DNA of 64,000 bases from Gymnorhina tibicen. Taxonomy: Eukaryota; Chordata; Aves; Passeriformes; Artamidae. The position numbers and the translations under genes were made by a program. Where the stretch lies: NCBI GenBank assembly GCA_013399875.1, contig VXAZ01006822.1:62256-126255 (forward strand), in the 5' to 3' direction. The notes beneath the pieces were generated by a model that saw only the letters and a program-made list of their open reading frames with translations, did no database searches and was not told the DNA's origin. Position 1 is the stretch's first letter. Each line of letters opens with the position of its first letter. Below are positions 35,001 through 47,559 of the stretch, one piece after another.

Positions 35001-38000
35001 CACCCCTCTGAGAAAGGTGCTCACACATTCATTAATGTAAGCACAACACAGAGTAGCACAGAGTGAGGCAAAGTACCTTGAAAGACAGAGTAAACACATG
35101 GGGAAGCTGGGAGCCAGGCTCCCAAGTAAAAGGCTGCAAACATGCTCTAAAAGGTCAGAAGGATTTTGGGGATAGAAATTCCCACTCAGACAGGCACCAT
35201 CTCTTGTAACAATGAGCAAATCCACACCACAACTGGTCAGGACAGTTAAACCCCTTATTTCATCTAAGAATAATTGACTACACATTTGGGGAGGGAGGGC
35301 TTTTAAACATTGCTGATTCTTACCTCCTTAATTCCTAGTGCCTAAACCTTGATGTCTGCAGTTAATGGCCTGTTGATGTGCCTGTGAATTACTTGTACCT
35401 GGTGGAAATACCAAGTATTCTATGAGCAGAACAGTCCTTTAACATGACTAAAAAAGCCTGATAGATATTTTCTGAAATTCTGAAATTGCAGTTAACATTA
35501 TTTCCGATGCACTTTCATAGACCAATATTAAGTGATGCAGTGACAAAAGAAGCATTTTGCAAAAAAAAAAAAAAATTAAAACAGTCAGTCACATGACCCT
35601 TCTTTCCACCTAGTGTTTTAGCTTTGTGATAGGCTCTGTCTTGGCCGACAGCCAGGTGGTCCTAAATATGGTGTAAAACCAAATATTTAAGTGTAAGTCT
35701 GAACAGACAGGGTTTTTCGGTTGGTTTTGGGTTTGGTTTTTCTTTTTTTTTTTAACACATTTCTTTCAAGTGCTACAAAGGCGGCTGCAGATGCAGCAAT
35801 TGATGAATTTTTCCTCCAAAGGAAGTATTATATGCTCTGGATTCCCAAGGTAATGCTACAGAAGAGCAAGTACTGAAGTACTATGGCATATGGATTTGAG
35901 GGCTATAATTTATAAAAATGTCTCAAAGTGTTGTACAGTACAGAAAAGCATGCAGATAAGTCATAGAAACATGTACACTAGGTAGAGTATATTTTCAGCA
36001 TGTGCTGTCTGCCGGTTTGTAACATACACACCTGCACAGGGGAGTGCTAGAAAGCAGTACGTTCAACATTATTTATTACCTGTTTGTATCACAAAGCTGT
36101 CTTTATCTGCATGTATCACTTGAACACTTTACTTTGCACAACTGTACTCTGTAACCCACAGTTATCTCTCCTGTATGACATTACATGAGCAAGGCCACTA
36201 GAGTGAGACTGAAACAGGGCCACTGAAAAAAAGATTTTTAACCAGGATGTCTTACTGACTTTTCACAACATCCCGATCTCACATGGGATTCTGAATTTTT
36301 ACTTTTAATTTTTTCTCATATAACTGCTTTCTCCAGTTTTTCCCCCTGCTAGCTTTGTGCCGGATGACCTCTGGCCTGTTTCGCAAATGGGAACACCTCA
36401 CTTGTCCCTTCAATAAGCAATTCTTCTTCTTCCTTCAGCTCTGTGAACAGGCTCAGAGCTGAGCCATCTAGTACCAGAAGACAAACTTACTACACAAAAA
36501 GAAAACACTTCTTTGCAGTAGTGAATGGAAGAGTGGATCTCCAAGGGTCTGCAATAACCAAAGTCAAATAGATCACCAATCCTAAGCCAGGGCGGAGGAA
36601 ATATTGACATGTAAAGACCGCTTATAATGGATCCACGAAATTCAGCACCAACTCCACAATCACCACTGAAACTTCTTGGGTTTTTTTTTTTTCTCTAATT
36701 AGAAAGCTTTGGGCTTTTTTAAACTTTAAGTACTGGGAAATTAAAATGAACCAAAGAGAATGTTCTTCAATTCCTTTTATCACTGACTTCACACTCTAGC
36801 AACACTTGATAATATTACCACCCGATTTTGAATCTCCTCCCAGTCCTCCTCCCAACCTTCTTTCTCACATAAATCATCCTGGTCTCTTTTCCATCACTCA
36901 AATAGCATGTTTACTACCTTCATCTCATGTTCATCTTTTTCTTGCCTAATTGAAGTTTTCTCAGAGCTTGGAGTGTGATCTAGTCTAACTTTTTAAGTTT
37001 CCCAAGTCCTGTTAATCGAAGAAAAATAATTATCACATTATCACAAAAATTAAGACAACTGCCATAGTCATTAAAGGAATTCCTCCCTTTTTTACTATCA
37101 TCTATGCCTTCTCTGTCCTTTGTTCTCCGTCACAATGGTCACACTGACTGAAAAGCTTTGGATTTGTTTTTGCACTGGCACATCTCTTGCACTCAGTTAT
37201 TGGATCCCCCATTCTCTTGGGAATTTAGATTGTCTTTATTAATTGCCCATTAGTAACAACAGATCATGTTGATTAACAGTTTAAAGAAAACAAACAGACA
37301 GCTCCCATTAGTTTTTAAAGCTTCTCTTTGAGTGTCATATTTAAGTAGTTCCTCAGGGACTGCTCTTCAAAGTCTGACCCATTTTGCTGAGAAGAGTCTG
37401 CTACAACATACCAAGCATCCAGCTGAGCAGAAAAGGATTTAGTGGGACTGTGAACCTGCCTAAATAGGCAGATGCTCTCTTCCTGTCTACTTTTGCAGGA
37501 TATTTTATTTTTTTCGCCACGAAATCTGAGGAGCATAAAAGGAGGTTTAGTTCATGACTTTTTGCAGGGTAGTGCAGCTGTGTTAAAACTGTTAAACAGC
37601 ATCTAGGATCCCTATACTTTACCATAAACCAGTAAATACTATACAACAGGAAAGAGATTTTTATAGCCACAGCTTTTACTTCGAGCTGTGAGGGTACAGC
37701 TTTTCAGGTTTGGATGGGAAAGGTTTTACTCCAGACTCATTATTTTTCTGTTAATTTATGTGTCAAATATAAATTCTGGATGGTCCATTCTTGTTCCAAA
37801 CCACCATCATGTACAGGTTCTCTATCACTGCAGCTGAAAAACAGGAATGTTTCTTATTCACTACCACTTATAGAGTGATGTTGAGTGAATATCACTTTTT
37901 GACCCAATATCTTTGATCAGGCACAGGACAATGAAACTTCACCATACACTGCTCTCCCCAGTAAAACCCCCTCTCTTCACTTCTTAATAGCTTTGTTCCC

Positions 38001-38220
38001 AGAGCTGAGACATTCCTTTCTACCATTTCTAACCCTTCTAGGTGTACCTATTGGCACATGTGCTACGGACACATGGTTTGCACACATGCTGCAACATTTC
38101 TCTCTTCACCTTACAGATTTAGCATGGAAGAGGCTGATGGCCCATGCAGTCCAAGATTAACACATGGCCAGGTGGAGGCTTTAAAGGATAATATCCCTGA
38201 ACAGATCAAGAAAACTTCCA
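32060..38220. other. Unique non-coding DNA
   Basis: No gene or repeat family is recognised. Low-complexity pieces include a poly-A run at about 35561-35574 and a T/G-rich tract at 35710-35753. The interval 33640-34395 has open frames of 90-148 codons on both strands; they overlap each other and match nothing I know. Confidence 0.4.
35710..35753 (+). repeat. T/G-rich low-complexity tract
   Basis: The segment consists of GGTTTT-like steps that pass into a run of T. It is not a telomeric repeat, since the unit is irregular. Confidence 0.7.
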
Positions 38221-38335
38221 CAGAATCATAGAATAATTCAGGCTGGAAGGGACCTCTGGAGGTCACCTAGTCCATCCCACTGCTCCACGAGGGGCCAGTT
38301 TCAAATGTAGATCAGATTTCTCAAGCCATTCCAGT
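38221..38335 (-). mobile_element. CR1 LINE 3' fragment, antisense
   Basis: CAGAATCATAGAAT, GGCTGGAAGGGACCTCTGGA and GGTCACCTAGTCCA are the reverse complement of a CR1 3' end. Similarity to CR1 as I know it continues, with more divergence, through the GGGCCAGTTTCAAAT segment to about 38335, where I lose it. This subfamily differs from the sense copies at 2.2 and 46.7 kb. Confidence 0.85.
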
Positions 38336-38339
38336 CTCA

Positions 38340-41300
38340 AAATGAGCTGGTCTCTGCCAGAAACCCAATAGTGACACTTCCCAGAAAAATAACCGTATCT
38401 AGATCTTTCCAGTAAATCAACTACAGAACAAATAGGTTTAATTACAGGTTTAAACACGCTTTCACTGTTGGGCAATTCCACAACAGAGAACAGCTCACTA
38501 TACGTGCATCTTCCCCTACAGAAGAGAGGCAAGCAGCTCAATTGGATAGAAGTTATAGGCAATCAAAGGCTAAAAAGTTTGGCGCCCTAAAGTTACAGAC
38601 TAGTCACATGTTAGTCTCCTATTGTCAAGATGCTCAAGTCACCTTTAGTCTGTCCCACCTCTGGGACACACAATAAGCCATTCTTCTCTGCAGTCAAACA
38701 ATAATTAAAACTTGTCAGTATCAACTAAATCAACCCGTGACAGTATCTATTTCAGCTTTTTTGCATATATAAAATCAAAGCACAAGCCATTAGAAAGCAA
38801 ATATATGTTGCCATGTCTGCAGCACTGGAGGCCTTGGGTACAGTTAAGTGCTGTGTTGATACAGCTGTAATTCCCTTGGGAATCCCTTGAGCCATTCTAG
38901 GGGCTGACATGTCTTCAACAAAACCTGGTAAACTTCCACAGCCTTACTCCACTTCCAGTCCCTTACTACAAAAGAGAACTCAAACAGCTCCCAGTTATGC
39001 AGTTTTTAAATAAGAAATAAACAGGAAAGATGCAGGAAAAAAGAATTAATAAAATCATCACAGTGGTAGGAAACAGTAACATATTTAGAAAAGAGGTCCA
39101 AATTCTTTTTCTCACAAAGTCATAATCTCTTTGGGGAGATGATTTGGGGTTTTTTCTATTATTGCTGTTGGACAGGAAAGAAGAAGATTTTGCATTTTCC
39201 AAAGAGGAGGGAAAATGCAAAATAAAAGTTGATTTAGTTTTCAGGTTTCCAGCACTGAAGATTACAAAGATTTGTCCTTTAGTTTCAAACAGCAGATTTC
39301 ATTGGAGAAAAAAAAAAAAAAACACTAAAAAAATGCAGATCTTTTTATGTCCAGTCTTCATAAAACCCTTGGAAGTTATTGTTTCATGTGTGAAAATAAA
39401 CCTGGAAGAAACTTAAAACAGGGTGATTACTTGAAAAAAGAGAAATGCCAGATCAGATACCACTCACATTTTTAATGCAGAAATTAGGATTTGTTCCCTT
39501 TAAATTCCCCTACTAGCATTATTCTTCTTAGTATCACAGTACAAGGGGTTTAAGACAAAGTAGCACTCAGTGTTCACTAAATCCATGCATAAAACTGAGA
39601 CCATAGACACTTGCATCCTAATTCCATTTTTATTATTCTCAATAAAATGGAATCTTTGAAAACCATAGAGGATCAGTGATGCTAACAAATACATCTTCCA
39701 GCTGTTTTAATGACTGTATGAGTAACGCACAGGTAAAGCAGTTAGAAAATTGAAAGCAATTTAATTATATACAGACTAGTGATTGACAATACCACTCCAA
39801 ACTCCTACTTATACCAAAAAAGGCATCAAACAGCACTGAGTCTCTGGGAGAAGTAAGGCAATCTGTGCAGTCTCCTGCAAGGGAAGCAGAATTCTGTCCA
39901 TTAATCTGTCCCTCTCCCCTGTGAGACCGAGACCTTTTAGGGACATTACACAGTGACAGAGACTGCAGCATAAGAAGGTCTGATATTCCCCCTTGATCTC
40001 AAGGACATGCGATCACCTCAAGAAAACTTTTCCATTCCCTGGATAGTCTGACCCCACAGATCTCCCCTTGCATAGCAGTTTTGCACTAGGGCTTGGCTGA
40101 GCAAAGGGCAGATCTGCCTCCAGAGCGGAAGCTGGCAAGCAGGCGGGCAGGGAGGGCAGCTCAGGTGAGGCAGGGGACAGGAAGGGCAGAGGACAGCACA
40201 AAGCCAGGCCACGCCAGGCTACACACGGCAGCCCAAAGTAGAAGTCGAACAAGCATCCAGGGTAATATCAGCAGCTCATCAGTTTGATAACGTTGATTGT
40301 GCATGTTATGTGGATCACAGTACTCCAGTGGTATTGGTACATCGGCCACTGCAAAAAGCTCCCCAAGCAGCATGGGGAATTTAGAACACAGCTCTCATGA
40401 ACTTCAATGAGAATGATGCATCTGTCTCCTGCGGTAGCTTTGAAGCTCTCGGCCAAAAGTATTCTTAGCCCTACTGTCATGCATGTCCCCAAAGAGACAA
40501 AAAAAGAAGGTGCGAGCATGTGAGACCGGGAGCGGACGTGGTTGAGGAAGTGAGAGACCAAGTAGAGCCTGATCTGGGAACCCTGCAGAGACGGATCATG
40601 TCCCTCAGGCTTTATGTTATCAACACTTGTTTGGAGGTAAAGAACGGGCTTTTTCTCCTAGCAGAATGAAGGAGACAGTCTGGAGCACTGGGCTCCTGAC
40701 ACTGAGATGCTTTCAGTAGCATTCCCAGATCATTAAAGTCAGCTCTGGTATCTCTACCTGACCCTGTGGACACAAAAATCAGAAGAAGCAAGGCAGAGAA
40801 AATAGTACAACAAAGAAACAAAGGGAAGACAGGTTTGCAAGAGCTGAATGTACAAATATTCCAAAAAAAATTTCTTGTGCATTTGTAAATTGTTTGTGTT
40901 TTCCCAGCAAGTGACTGGATGTGGAAAGGGAGAAAAATAGCTCCTAGACATTTTAAAATAACCCCTTTTTGCAACAGTACAGTTCAGTATCAATGAACCT
41001 CTCTTCCCATTGTACAGACAGATTTTGACTCTGGCCTGATGCAAAAGGTTCAACTTCCCTCCCCAACTGCACCTGCATTCTTTATTTGTGTGTGGTCTCT
41101 TGCATCACCATAATGCTGATATCATCTCCTGCTCCTAGCTCAGAAGGGCTGGAAAGCATTGGCTAGAGCACATTAATAACAAGCAGTATGTATCAGACTC
41201 CTCTGGAGCTTTGGGGCTCAGGGGGTTAGAAAATAATTGCATGGAGAAATGTGTCTTGCAATACTTGCCTGTGACCAGCTTCCAATCCTTGTGAAGATAA

Positions 41301-41950
41301 ACCAAGCAGTCAGAGCTCCCTGTTATGAATAAGTAACACACAGGGAGCAGCTCCTGCACTTAGGAATAATCCTCTGTGCCTCATAAAGGCATTTCATGGA
41401 GAGGAAGCAAGAATTAAAGTATTTTAGATACAGTTTATGTAGTCCCTAGAAATAAAGAGATATCTGAAAGTTTGATGAAAAGTCAAGATCAGTAATATTA
41501 TATGTCAAAGAATTAATTAGCCAACAATTTTTTTGTTCTTCTCTTCATTGTATCTGCAAGGGCAAAATGCCAGTTCAAACACTGAATTCACCTGAGTATA
41601 GATGTTGCTATTGTATATTCTTTATCTGCTGCAACATCCCTTGGAGCCTGACAGTTTGAAATTACATTTTCATGTTGGAACTGTATTTTCACAAACCCTG
41701 GAAGTTAAATAACTGTTAGAATAACAGAGAAGATATTACATTGCCAACTAGAGTTGATATTCTCTTTCGTTATTTGTTTCTATAAATAGGTATGATCTTT
41801 TTTTTCTGGAACACAGTCTCATGTAGAGCAATACCTTTTCCTCAGATGGCATCAAGAGGCACAAAGTAAGCTTAAAGTTATCCACTCTCCTTACTCCACC
41901 TCCCTTCAAAGCTCTCACAGGAGACAGGGAAGATTAAGGGACATGTAATC
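38340..41950. other. Unique non-coding DNA
   Basis: A poly-A run lies at about 39307-39321. A purine-biased, GC-richer patch lies at 40090-40240, and a small CpG-containing patch lies at about 40510-40600. None shows a convincing open frame or repeat identity. Confidence 0.4.
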
Positions 41951-42453
41951 ATGTTGCTGCAAAGGAGTCCCAACAATTCTGAACCTTGCAGGGATAAAAC
42001 TACAAAACTACAAAATATCCATTCCACTTGAGAAGCCATTCTTTCATATTAGATGTCCCTAACATTTTGCCACCTTTTTGCACTTTCCCATAATAAACTG
42101 TAGGATTGCTAGACCCACACGGACTACATGCACAGAGCAGGAGCATTTCCACGGCCCCCCTAATGCCCAAGAGACTGTCAGCTTCAACAATTTTTTTAAA
42201 AACAGAGGTGATACATATCGGTGTTGGGGCATACATCTGGTGTTGGTAACTGAGTTTGCAAGCTGCAGTTTGAGATGCAGATTCAGCTCTGGGTGGGAGC
42301 CTGAGACAAGAGGCCATGAGCTACCAACAAAGGTGTTTAACAAAGGGCACAAGAACCAGTGGCCAGCCAGCTGAATGGACACTTGGAGACACAGCAGGCG
42401 AGTAGGACTCAGGAGAAGGAGTAAGACTTGCACCCGGCCTGGACTGTGAGGGG

Positions 42454-42460
42454 GATAAAA
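42454..42460 (+). promoter_or_regulatory. LTR TATA-type box
   Basis: GATAAAA lies about 75-80 bases upstream of the AATAAA signal. This close spacing is the usual promoter-to-polyadenylation arrangement in short-R LTRs. Confidence 0.6.
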
Positions 42461-42534
42461 GCGCAGGAGTTCCTTTGTTGGGGGTCCCTCCTCAGCAGCA
42501 CCAGCTCGGGCTGTTTCTGTGTTACTGTGCTGTG

Positions 42535-42540
42535 AATAAA
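42535..42540 (+). terminator. LTR polyadenylation signal AATAAA
   Basis: A canonical AATAAA follows the TATA-type box of the LTR and precedes the presumed U5. Confidence 0.7.
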
Positions 42541-42779
42541 TGGCTTTATGGAACAAGACGTCTGAGACCCTGCCAGGGGGAATGTAGGGTGGAGCCAGTG
42601 AGGAAACCTGGTCTCACTGAGTGGGGTGTGCAGGAGCTGAGCAGGGACCCTTCGGGGCACTGGAGCTGCCCGTGGTGGAGGGGCTTCAGTCCCAGCAGTG
42701 AAAGTCTCTGACCTTGGGAGTGAGACTGCTGGGGGCCTTAGGAATGGTCAGGCTGGGAAGTTTCTCTAACATTGCAAAG

Positions 42780-44015
42780 AAATTAAATGAAATTACTATT
42801 CGAGATTTCTGTTTGATGGTATTTCATTCTTTAGTTTTCTAACATAGCTCATTTTCAAGATAGCAGTATAAACTTTCACTGTATAGTTCTTCAGCACCAC
42901 AAACACTAAACATTCAGAAATCTCAAATGACATCTTAACATCACAGTTGGCATCAATGAATCTTGGGTTCTCAGTTTTGACCCCGAGAATGCCATTTCCA
43001 ATGCCGTCTCCCTAATCACATGAAACAAAACCTCACTTTGAAAGAAAAGAAACATCTTTCAATTCTTCTGCAGGCCTGACTATGGAAAGTTTTCTTTGAG
43101 GCCTAAAACCAAATCTAGATAAATGAGCCTATAGTAACCCTCTAAAAACAAAAATGTATTTCATAGCACAATAAAATCTGGAACATAGGCAATGAAAAAT
43201 GAAAAGTAAATCCAGTTTGATAGAATTCTTTATACATTCTTTAGAGCAGAGTCTGTCCCTTGATTTTGTACATTTGGTAGGTCTCAGTCAGAACCATGAC
43301 AAGCTACAAGAATTTATGCACATTCAAATGTAGACCAAAGATGGTTGAATAAAAGGTTTCTGCCACTGAAATGCGAAAATCCAAGTATCCATTTATGTAC
43401 CAAGACTAAGGAAAGAAAAACATGGAAACTAAATGCTTTCCAGTCAGTTGATTCAAACTAAAATGTGGTTAAATCATGAAGTTCATTAAAATACACTTTG
43501 CATTATAAAAATCTAAAGAAAATAGTCAGTGTGGCAGTATGCAATAAAAATAGAAGAGAACATTTTCAGAACTATTGTAAAGGAATTATGTGTGTATCAA
43601 AGTACTGTACTTTCATGGGAAAAAAAATTGAGTGTATAAAAATTAGAGCTTACCTAATAGGTAATAGTCCTGCACTTTCTCACACCTGATCTAAACCTTG
43701 CTTTGGAAGTGATCATTAATACAGCAGTTGGATCTGCACACTTTTGGAGTATCACATATGTTTAAATAATGCCTAGCTGTTTCACTAAAACTTAGTGAAA
43801 TGAACTTCACATTGATCAATTTAGGGTATTGTGAAATTTCCTGTTTGTGTTATCCTAAAAAATACAAAGGCAGCTGGATGTAGTCACTTTTTGCTCTGTG
43901 TCCTCCAGAAGCAGGCACAACCCACCAGCTCATGGGAAGGTTGGAAGAGGAGGATATGCTACCACATATTTGAGGAGGACTGCACCAAAGCTGTGCCTGC
44001 AAACCTCTTGGGATC
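42780..44015. other. Unique AT-rich non-coding DNA
   Basis: AT-rich sequence without recognisable repeats, RNA genes or exons. Confidence 0.4.
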
Positions 44016-44023
44016 ATTCTGTT

Positions 44024-44214
44024 TAAAAAAAAATCCAACAAAAAACCACAACAACAGAAAAAAGCAGAGACAAACAAACAATCAAAACACACAAAAAGTC
44101 ACAAAGAAAGTAACAAAAAACCCCCACCAAAAATCTCCCCAAACCAACCAATAGCCAAACAAGCTAACAAAAAACAACAGCAAAACCCCAACAACAACAA
44201 AACCCCAAACCACA
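44024..44214 (+). repeat. A/C-rich, almost T- and G-free low-complexity tract
   Basis: Nearly 190 bases are dominated by A and C with few G or T, in irregular CAACAA, AAAACC and AACAAA steps. It is a degenerate simple repeat with very strong strand asymmetry. The end of the open frame at 43831-44154 runs into it and gives a biased Lys/Asn/Gln/Thr translation, which is not evidence of a gene. Confidence 0.8.
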
Positions 44215-44219
44215 CTGAT

Positions 44220-46675
44220 TTAAATTCCTCAGTGGTTTAGGGCACCAGGACTACTGGAAGTGGGGAAGTGCATTTTCCATCTCACAGAAGCCACTGTCAC
44301 TGTGGTAAACCTAGGTCAGGCACCCTGGGCATGATTTGAAATTACTTACATGCTCCTTCCCAGACTGGTGTTTGTTTAAGCTGATGGTAGCTGAGCTCAG
44401 GCAACAGCAGGTCATTTTCAAATGCCAGCTGCCATTTCCTGGGCACAAGACTCCACGAGAGCCTTGGCAGAGTCAAAACCACTGTGTCCCACCATGGTTT
44501 GGCCTCACAGGTGTTGCAGTTCAGTTTTCAGAGCAATTGAGGGGCAAGACAGGCCTGTGAGCCAGCCTGATTTTTACACCTATTTTCCCCAGCAGCTTAG
44601 CTCATGCACAGGTGTGACCAGATGTATAGACATTTATGAAACCATGAAGATCACTCATTAGTCTTCAGACATGTAACAACAGCTTCTACATTACCTCTGG
44701 TCTGCCCTGCACAGACAGCCTTGTCACTGATTCTTCAAGCTCCTTTAGCCAGCACAGGGACTCCGACATCTTTGCAAACAAAAGCTAACACTAAGAATTT
44801 TTTTTTTATCAGCAGATAAGCATGGATTAGCTAAACTTGATAACCTGGGGTAATTTCATCACATACTAAAGCTTTTATTCACCCAAACGACCTTGAAAAT
44901 CACTCTTAAAAAATGGAGACAGTGTTAGTTATGAACTAAACTGTAAAATCTGAAAACAGCTTGCACCTCTGAAGAATTCTGGCCTGGAAATAGGAAAGAA
45001 TTTGGTGAAAGGATGCATCTCCCAAAGGGGAACATGCATCTTCCTTAGAGAGATTTCCATTGCTCCATCAGTTGTGCTTTATTCATAAAATCTCTCCCAA
45101 GGGAAAATAAAATTTGACTTCAGGTATTTCAAGGCTGCCTGGCTGCCAGACCTGTTTAAATCATCTGTGCTGGCTGAGAAAACAAGCTCCAAATGTCATG
45201 AGCAGAGAGCAACCCTGTAAAAACTGGAGCCAAGGACAACTACACTGCTCTGTTTGCAGTTTTTAAGCACTGCCATATCTCTCTTGCAGTCTGGAGCAAC
45301 GTCCTGAGCTTGGCTGCAGGGAACAAATACACCCAGGTTAGTAGTATGAGCACACACAGTAGTTAAGCTGTAGCAGGACAGGTCTCAGTGGGGACTGTCC
45401 AAAACTCACAGCATATCTACACATGAGCTTTACTGGTAGCTCAGAACAGCCGTGCAAGCCCACAGGCTTCTGGAGGCAGCATACACAAACCTTACCAATT
45501 CTGCTTCAGCTGGAAAACAGCTGTACTTGCAGTGGTTGTTAGTGTACTCACAGCCATAGTGAATACACTGATAATATATAGGCAGTAATGCCAAGTTTTA
45601 TACTTGGGAGAGGCTTTTTAGTAGTGCTCCTGCCCTTCCAGCCACTTGCTAGGGAGTACAAGGCCCAGAGCATCACTGTGACCTGGGCATGCTTGGCAGC
45701 TGTGACACATCAGCCAGTTGCCACTGTTAAACCCAAGCAAGCACACTAGCTGCAGAAGACGTGTTTTAGACAGCCACCAAGACATGGATGGTGAGCGGGC
45801 ATGAAAAGAGGGATTTTAACCAGCAGAACTAGGGAAGAGACTACCTTTTAGTCATGGTATCTGCACTGACAGGTTAAGTCTTCCTCAAAAGACTTGCCAG
45901 TATTTAACTCATGTATATGCACTCATGCTGAAGGACAACAATTTAAACAAGTGCCTGAGAGTGCTTTTAAGAAATCAGCCAGAACTAATGTCAGAGAAAG
46001 GAGAACAATCATTAAAACATTCTCAAAGCTTTATAATATGTCTTAAAATAGCATCCTTGCATATAGGAATGCCAGGAGATTAAGATCCAATATCTCATGA
46101 TCTACTGTGTCTAGGAACAAGTACTTTAATACTATTGGAAATGTGCCCTCTTGAATTTTTGACTGCATATTGTTTCCATCTCTAGTTGTAATGAGTGTCA
46201 AAGTCCCCTTTTCTAAAACATTATTGTTTGCCATACATGGGTATGATTTGGGTTTAGTAGGTTACATTTTGAGGAAAAACAGATTATTAGTTTGGTTTTG
46301 TTGGTTTTTTTTTTAGTTTTAAGATGATACCTTTTAAAAGTAATGTAGACAACTGGCTATTAGCACACAGTGGGGTGCTTCAAAAGTGCAATTTGTCACA
46401 GGATTCTCCAGCTCATGGGTGTGACTTACCCAGCTTTCCTAAAATGTGAGAGCATATGGCAAAAATGGTTTTACTATTCATTTGACAATCAACACAACTC
46501 AAATGTAAGTCTACTGTTTATGATTAATGGCATCACCCCAATGCAGACAAGCAAGAATTTGTAGCAAACAGCCCATCACAGATTCTGTTTATAACACTCT
46601 TTATCCTTTTACCCTCAGTTCTTCCACATGAGTTAGTATGAAAGTGCCAGTACGTCTGCCATGATATTTTACCAA
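44220..46675. other. Unique non-coding DNA
   Basis: No repeat family or gene is recognised. Overlapping open frames at 44336-44661 match nothing I know. A T-run lies at about 46306-46319. Confidence 0.4.
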
Positions 46676-46684
46676 ACACTGGTT

Positions 46685-47195
46685 CAGGAGCACTGTGTTG
46701 AGTTCTGAGGCCCCCAACACAAGAACGACATGGACCTGCTGGCGCAAGTCCAGAGGAGGCCATGAAGATGATCAGAGGGCTGGAGCACAGGCTGAGAGGG
46801 TTGGGGTTGTTCAACTGGGAGAAAAAAAGGCTCCAGGGTGACCCTAGAACACCTTCCAGTACCTGAAGGGAGCCTATAAGAAAGCTGAAGAGGGACTTTT
46901 TTACAAGGGTGGAGTGATAGGACAAGGTAGAATGGATTCAAACTGAAAGAGAGTAGGTTTAGATGAGACATTAGGAAGAAAATCTCACCACTATGAGAGT
47001 GGTGAGGCACTGGCTCAGGTTGCCCAGAGAAGTTGCGGGTGCCCTGTCCCTGGAAGTGTTCAAAGCATGGCTGGATGAGTCTTTGAGCAGTGTGGTCTAG
47101 TAAAGGTGTGAAGGTGTCCCTGCCTATGGGAAGGGAATTGGAAATGAATTATCTTTAAGGTCCCTTCCAACTCAAACCGTTTCATGATTTTGTGA
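46685..47195 (+). mobile_element. CR1 LINE fragment, sense
   Basis: The copy begins near AGGAGCACTGTGTTGAGTTC and runs through GACATGGACCTGCTGG, GATGATCAGAGGGCTGGAG, AGGCTGAGAGGGTTGGGG, GGTGAGGCACTGG and TTGCCCAGAGAAGTTG to the terminal AAGGTCCCTTCCAACTC. It is the longest and best-preserved sense CR1 here. It has lost the frame of the CR1 protein. Its 3' half is repeated exactly after the N at 47270. Confidence 0.92.
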
Positions 47196-47269
47196 ATATT
47201 TTGAGATAAAAATCAGCAAATTCCCAACTGTAGATCATGCAAATATTTTCTTCCTTGTGAAAAAAGTAT
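46982..47269 (+). repeat. First copy of exact 288-bp direct duplication
   Basis: This interval, covering the 3' half of the CR1 and about 70 bases of flank, recurs without a visible difference at 47271-47558, with only a single N between. It is most simply explained as an overlap between two contigs that the assembler failed to merge. Confidence 0.95.
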
Positions 47270-47270
47270 N
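47270..47270. other. Single ambiguous base marking an assembly join
   Basis: One N lies exactly between the two identical 288-base copies. Confidence 0.95.
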
Positions 47271-47558
47271 ATCTCACCACTATGAGAGTGGTGAGGCACT
47301 GGCTCAGGTTGCCCAGAGAAGTTGCGGGTGCCCTGTCCCTGGAAGTGTTCAAAGCATGGCTGGATGAGTCTTTGAGCAGTGTGGTCTAGTAAAGGTGTGA
47401 AGGTGTCCCTGCCTATGGGAAGGGAATTGGAAATGAATTATCTTTAAGGTCCCTTCCAACTCAAACCGTTTCATGATTTTGTGAATATTTTGAGATAAAA
47501 ATCAGCAAATTCCCAACTGTAGATCATGCAAATATTTTCTTCCTTGTGAAAAAAGTAT
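47271..47558 (+). repeat. Second copy of exact 288-bp direct duplication
   Basis: Starts ATCTCACCAC and repeats 46982-47269 at an offset of 289. Unique sequence resumes at 47559. The CR1 part of this copy (about 47271-47484) should not be counted as a separate insertion. Confidence 0.95.
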
Positions 47559-47559
47559 T

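Larger units (their letters stand above)
41958..42771 (+). mobile_element. Solo LTR of an endogenous retrovirus (5' boundary tentative)
   Basis: The 3' half is a clear LTR: a GATAAAA TATA-type box at 42454-42460, an AATAAA signal at 42535-42540, a GC-richer U5-like stretch and a terminal TCTCTAACA ending at 42771. The 5' end is less certain. TTGC follows the 3' end at 42772-42775, and the nearest TTGC|TG upstream is at 41954-41958, which would give an 814-base LTR with a 4-base duplication as in ERV1. A start at TGTAGGATTG (42099) is an alternative without a duplication. No gag, pol or env adjoins it. The 165-codon minus-strand frame at 42059-42556 lies within it and is not a gene. Confidence 0.65.

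Noticed and set aside
35710..35753. Possible interstitial telomere repeat (GGTTTT-like steps)
   Set aside because: The unit is irregular and not TTAGGG; it is ordinary T/G-rich low complexity.
42059..42556. 165-codon minus-strand open frame
   Set aside because: It lies inside an LTR, antisense to its promoter and polyadenylation signals, and has no recognisable domain.
43831..44154. 107-codon plus-strand frame with a Lys/Asn/Gln-rich end
   Set aside because: The biased end is simply the translation of the A/C-rich low-complexity tract.
47271..47484. A second CR1 insertion next to the one at 46.7 kb
   Set aside because: It is identical to the first copy's 3' half, follows an N and shares unique flank, so it is an assembly duplicate.
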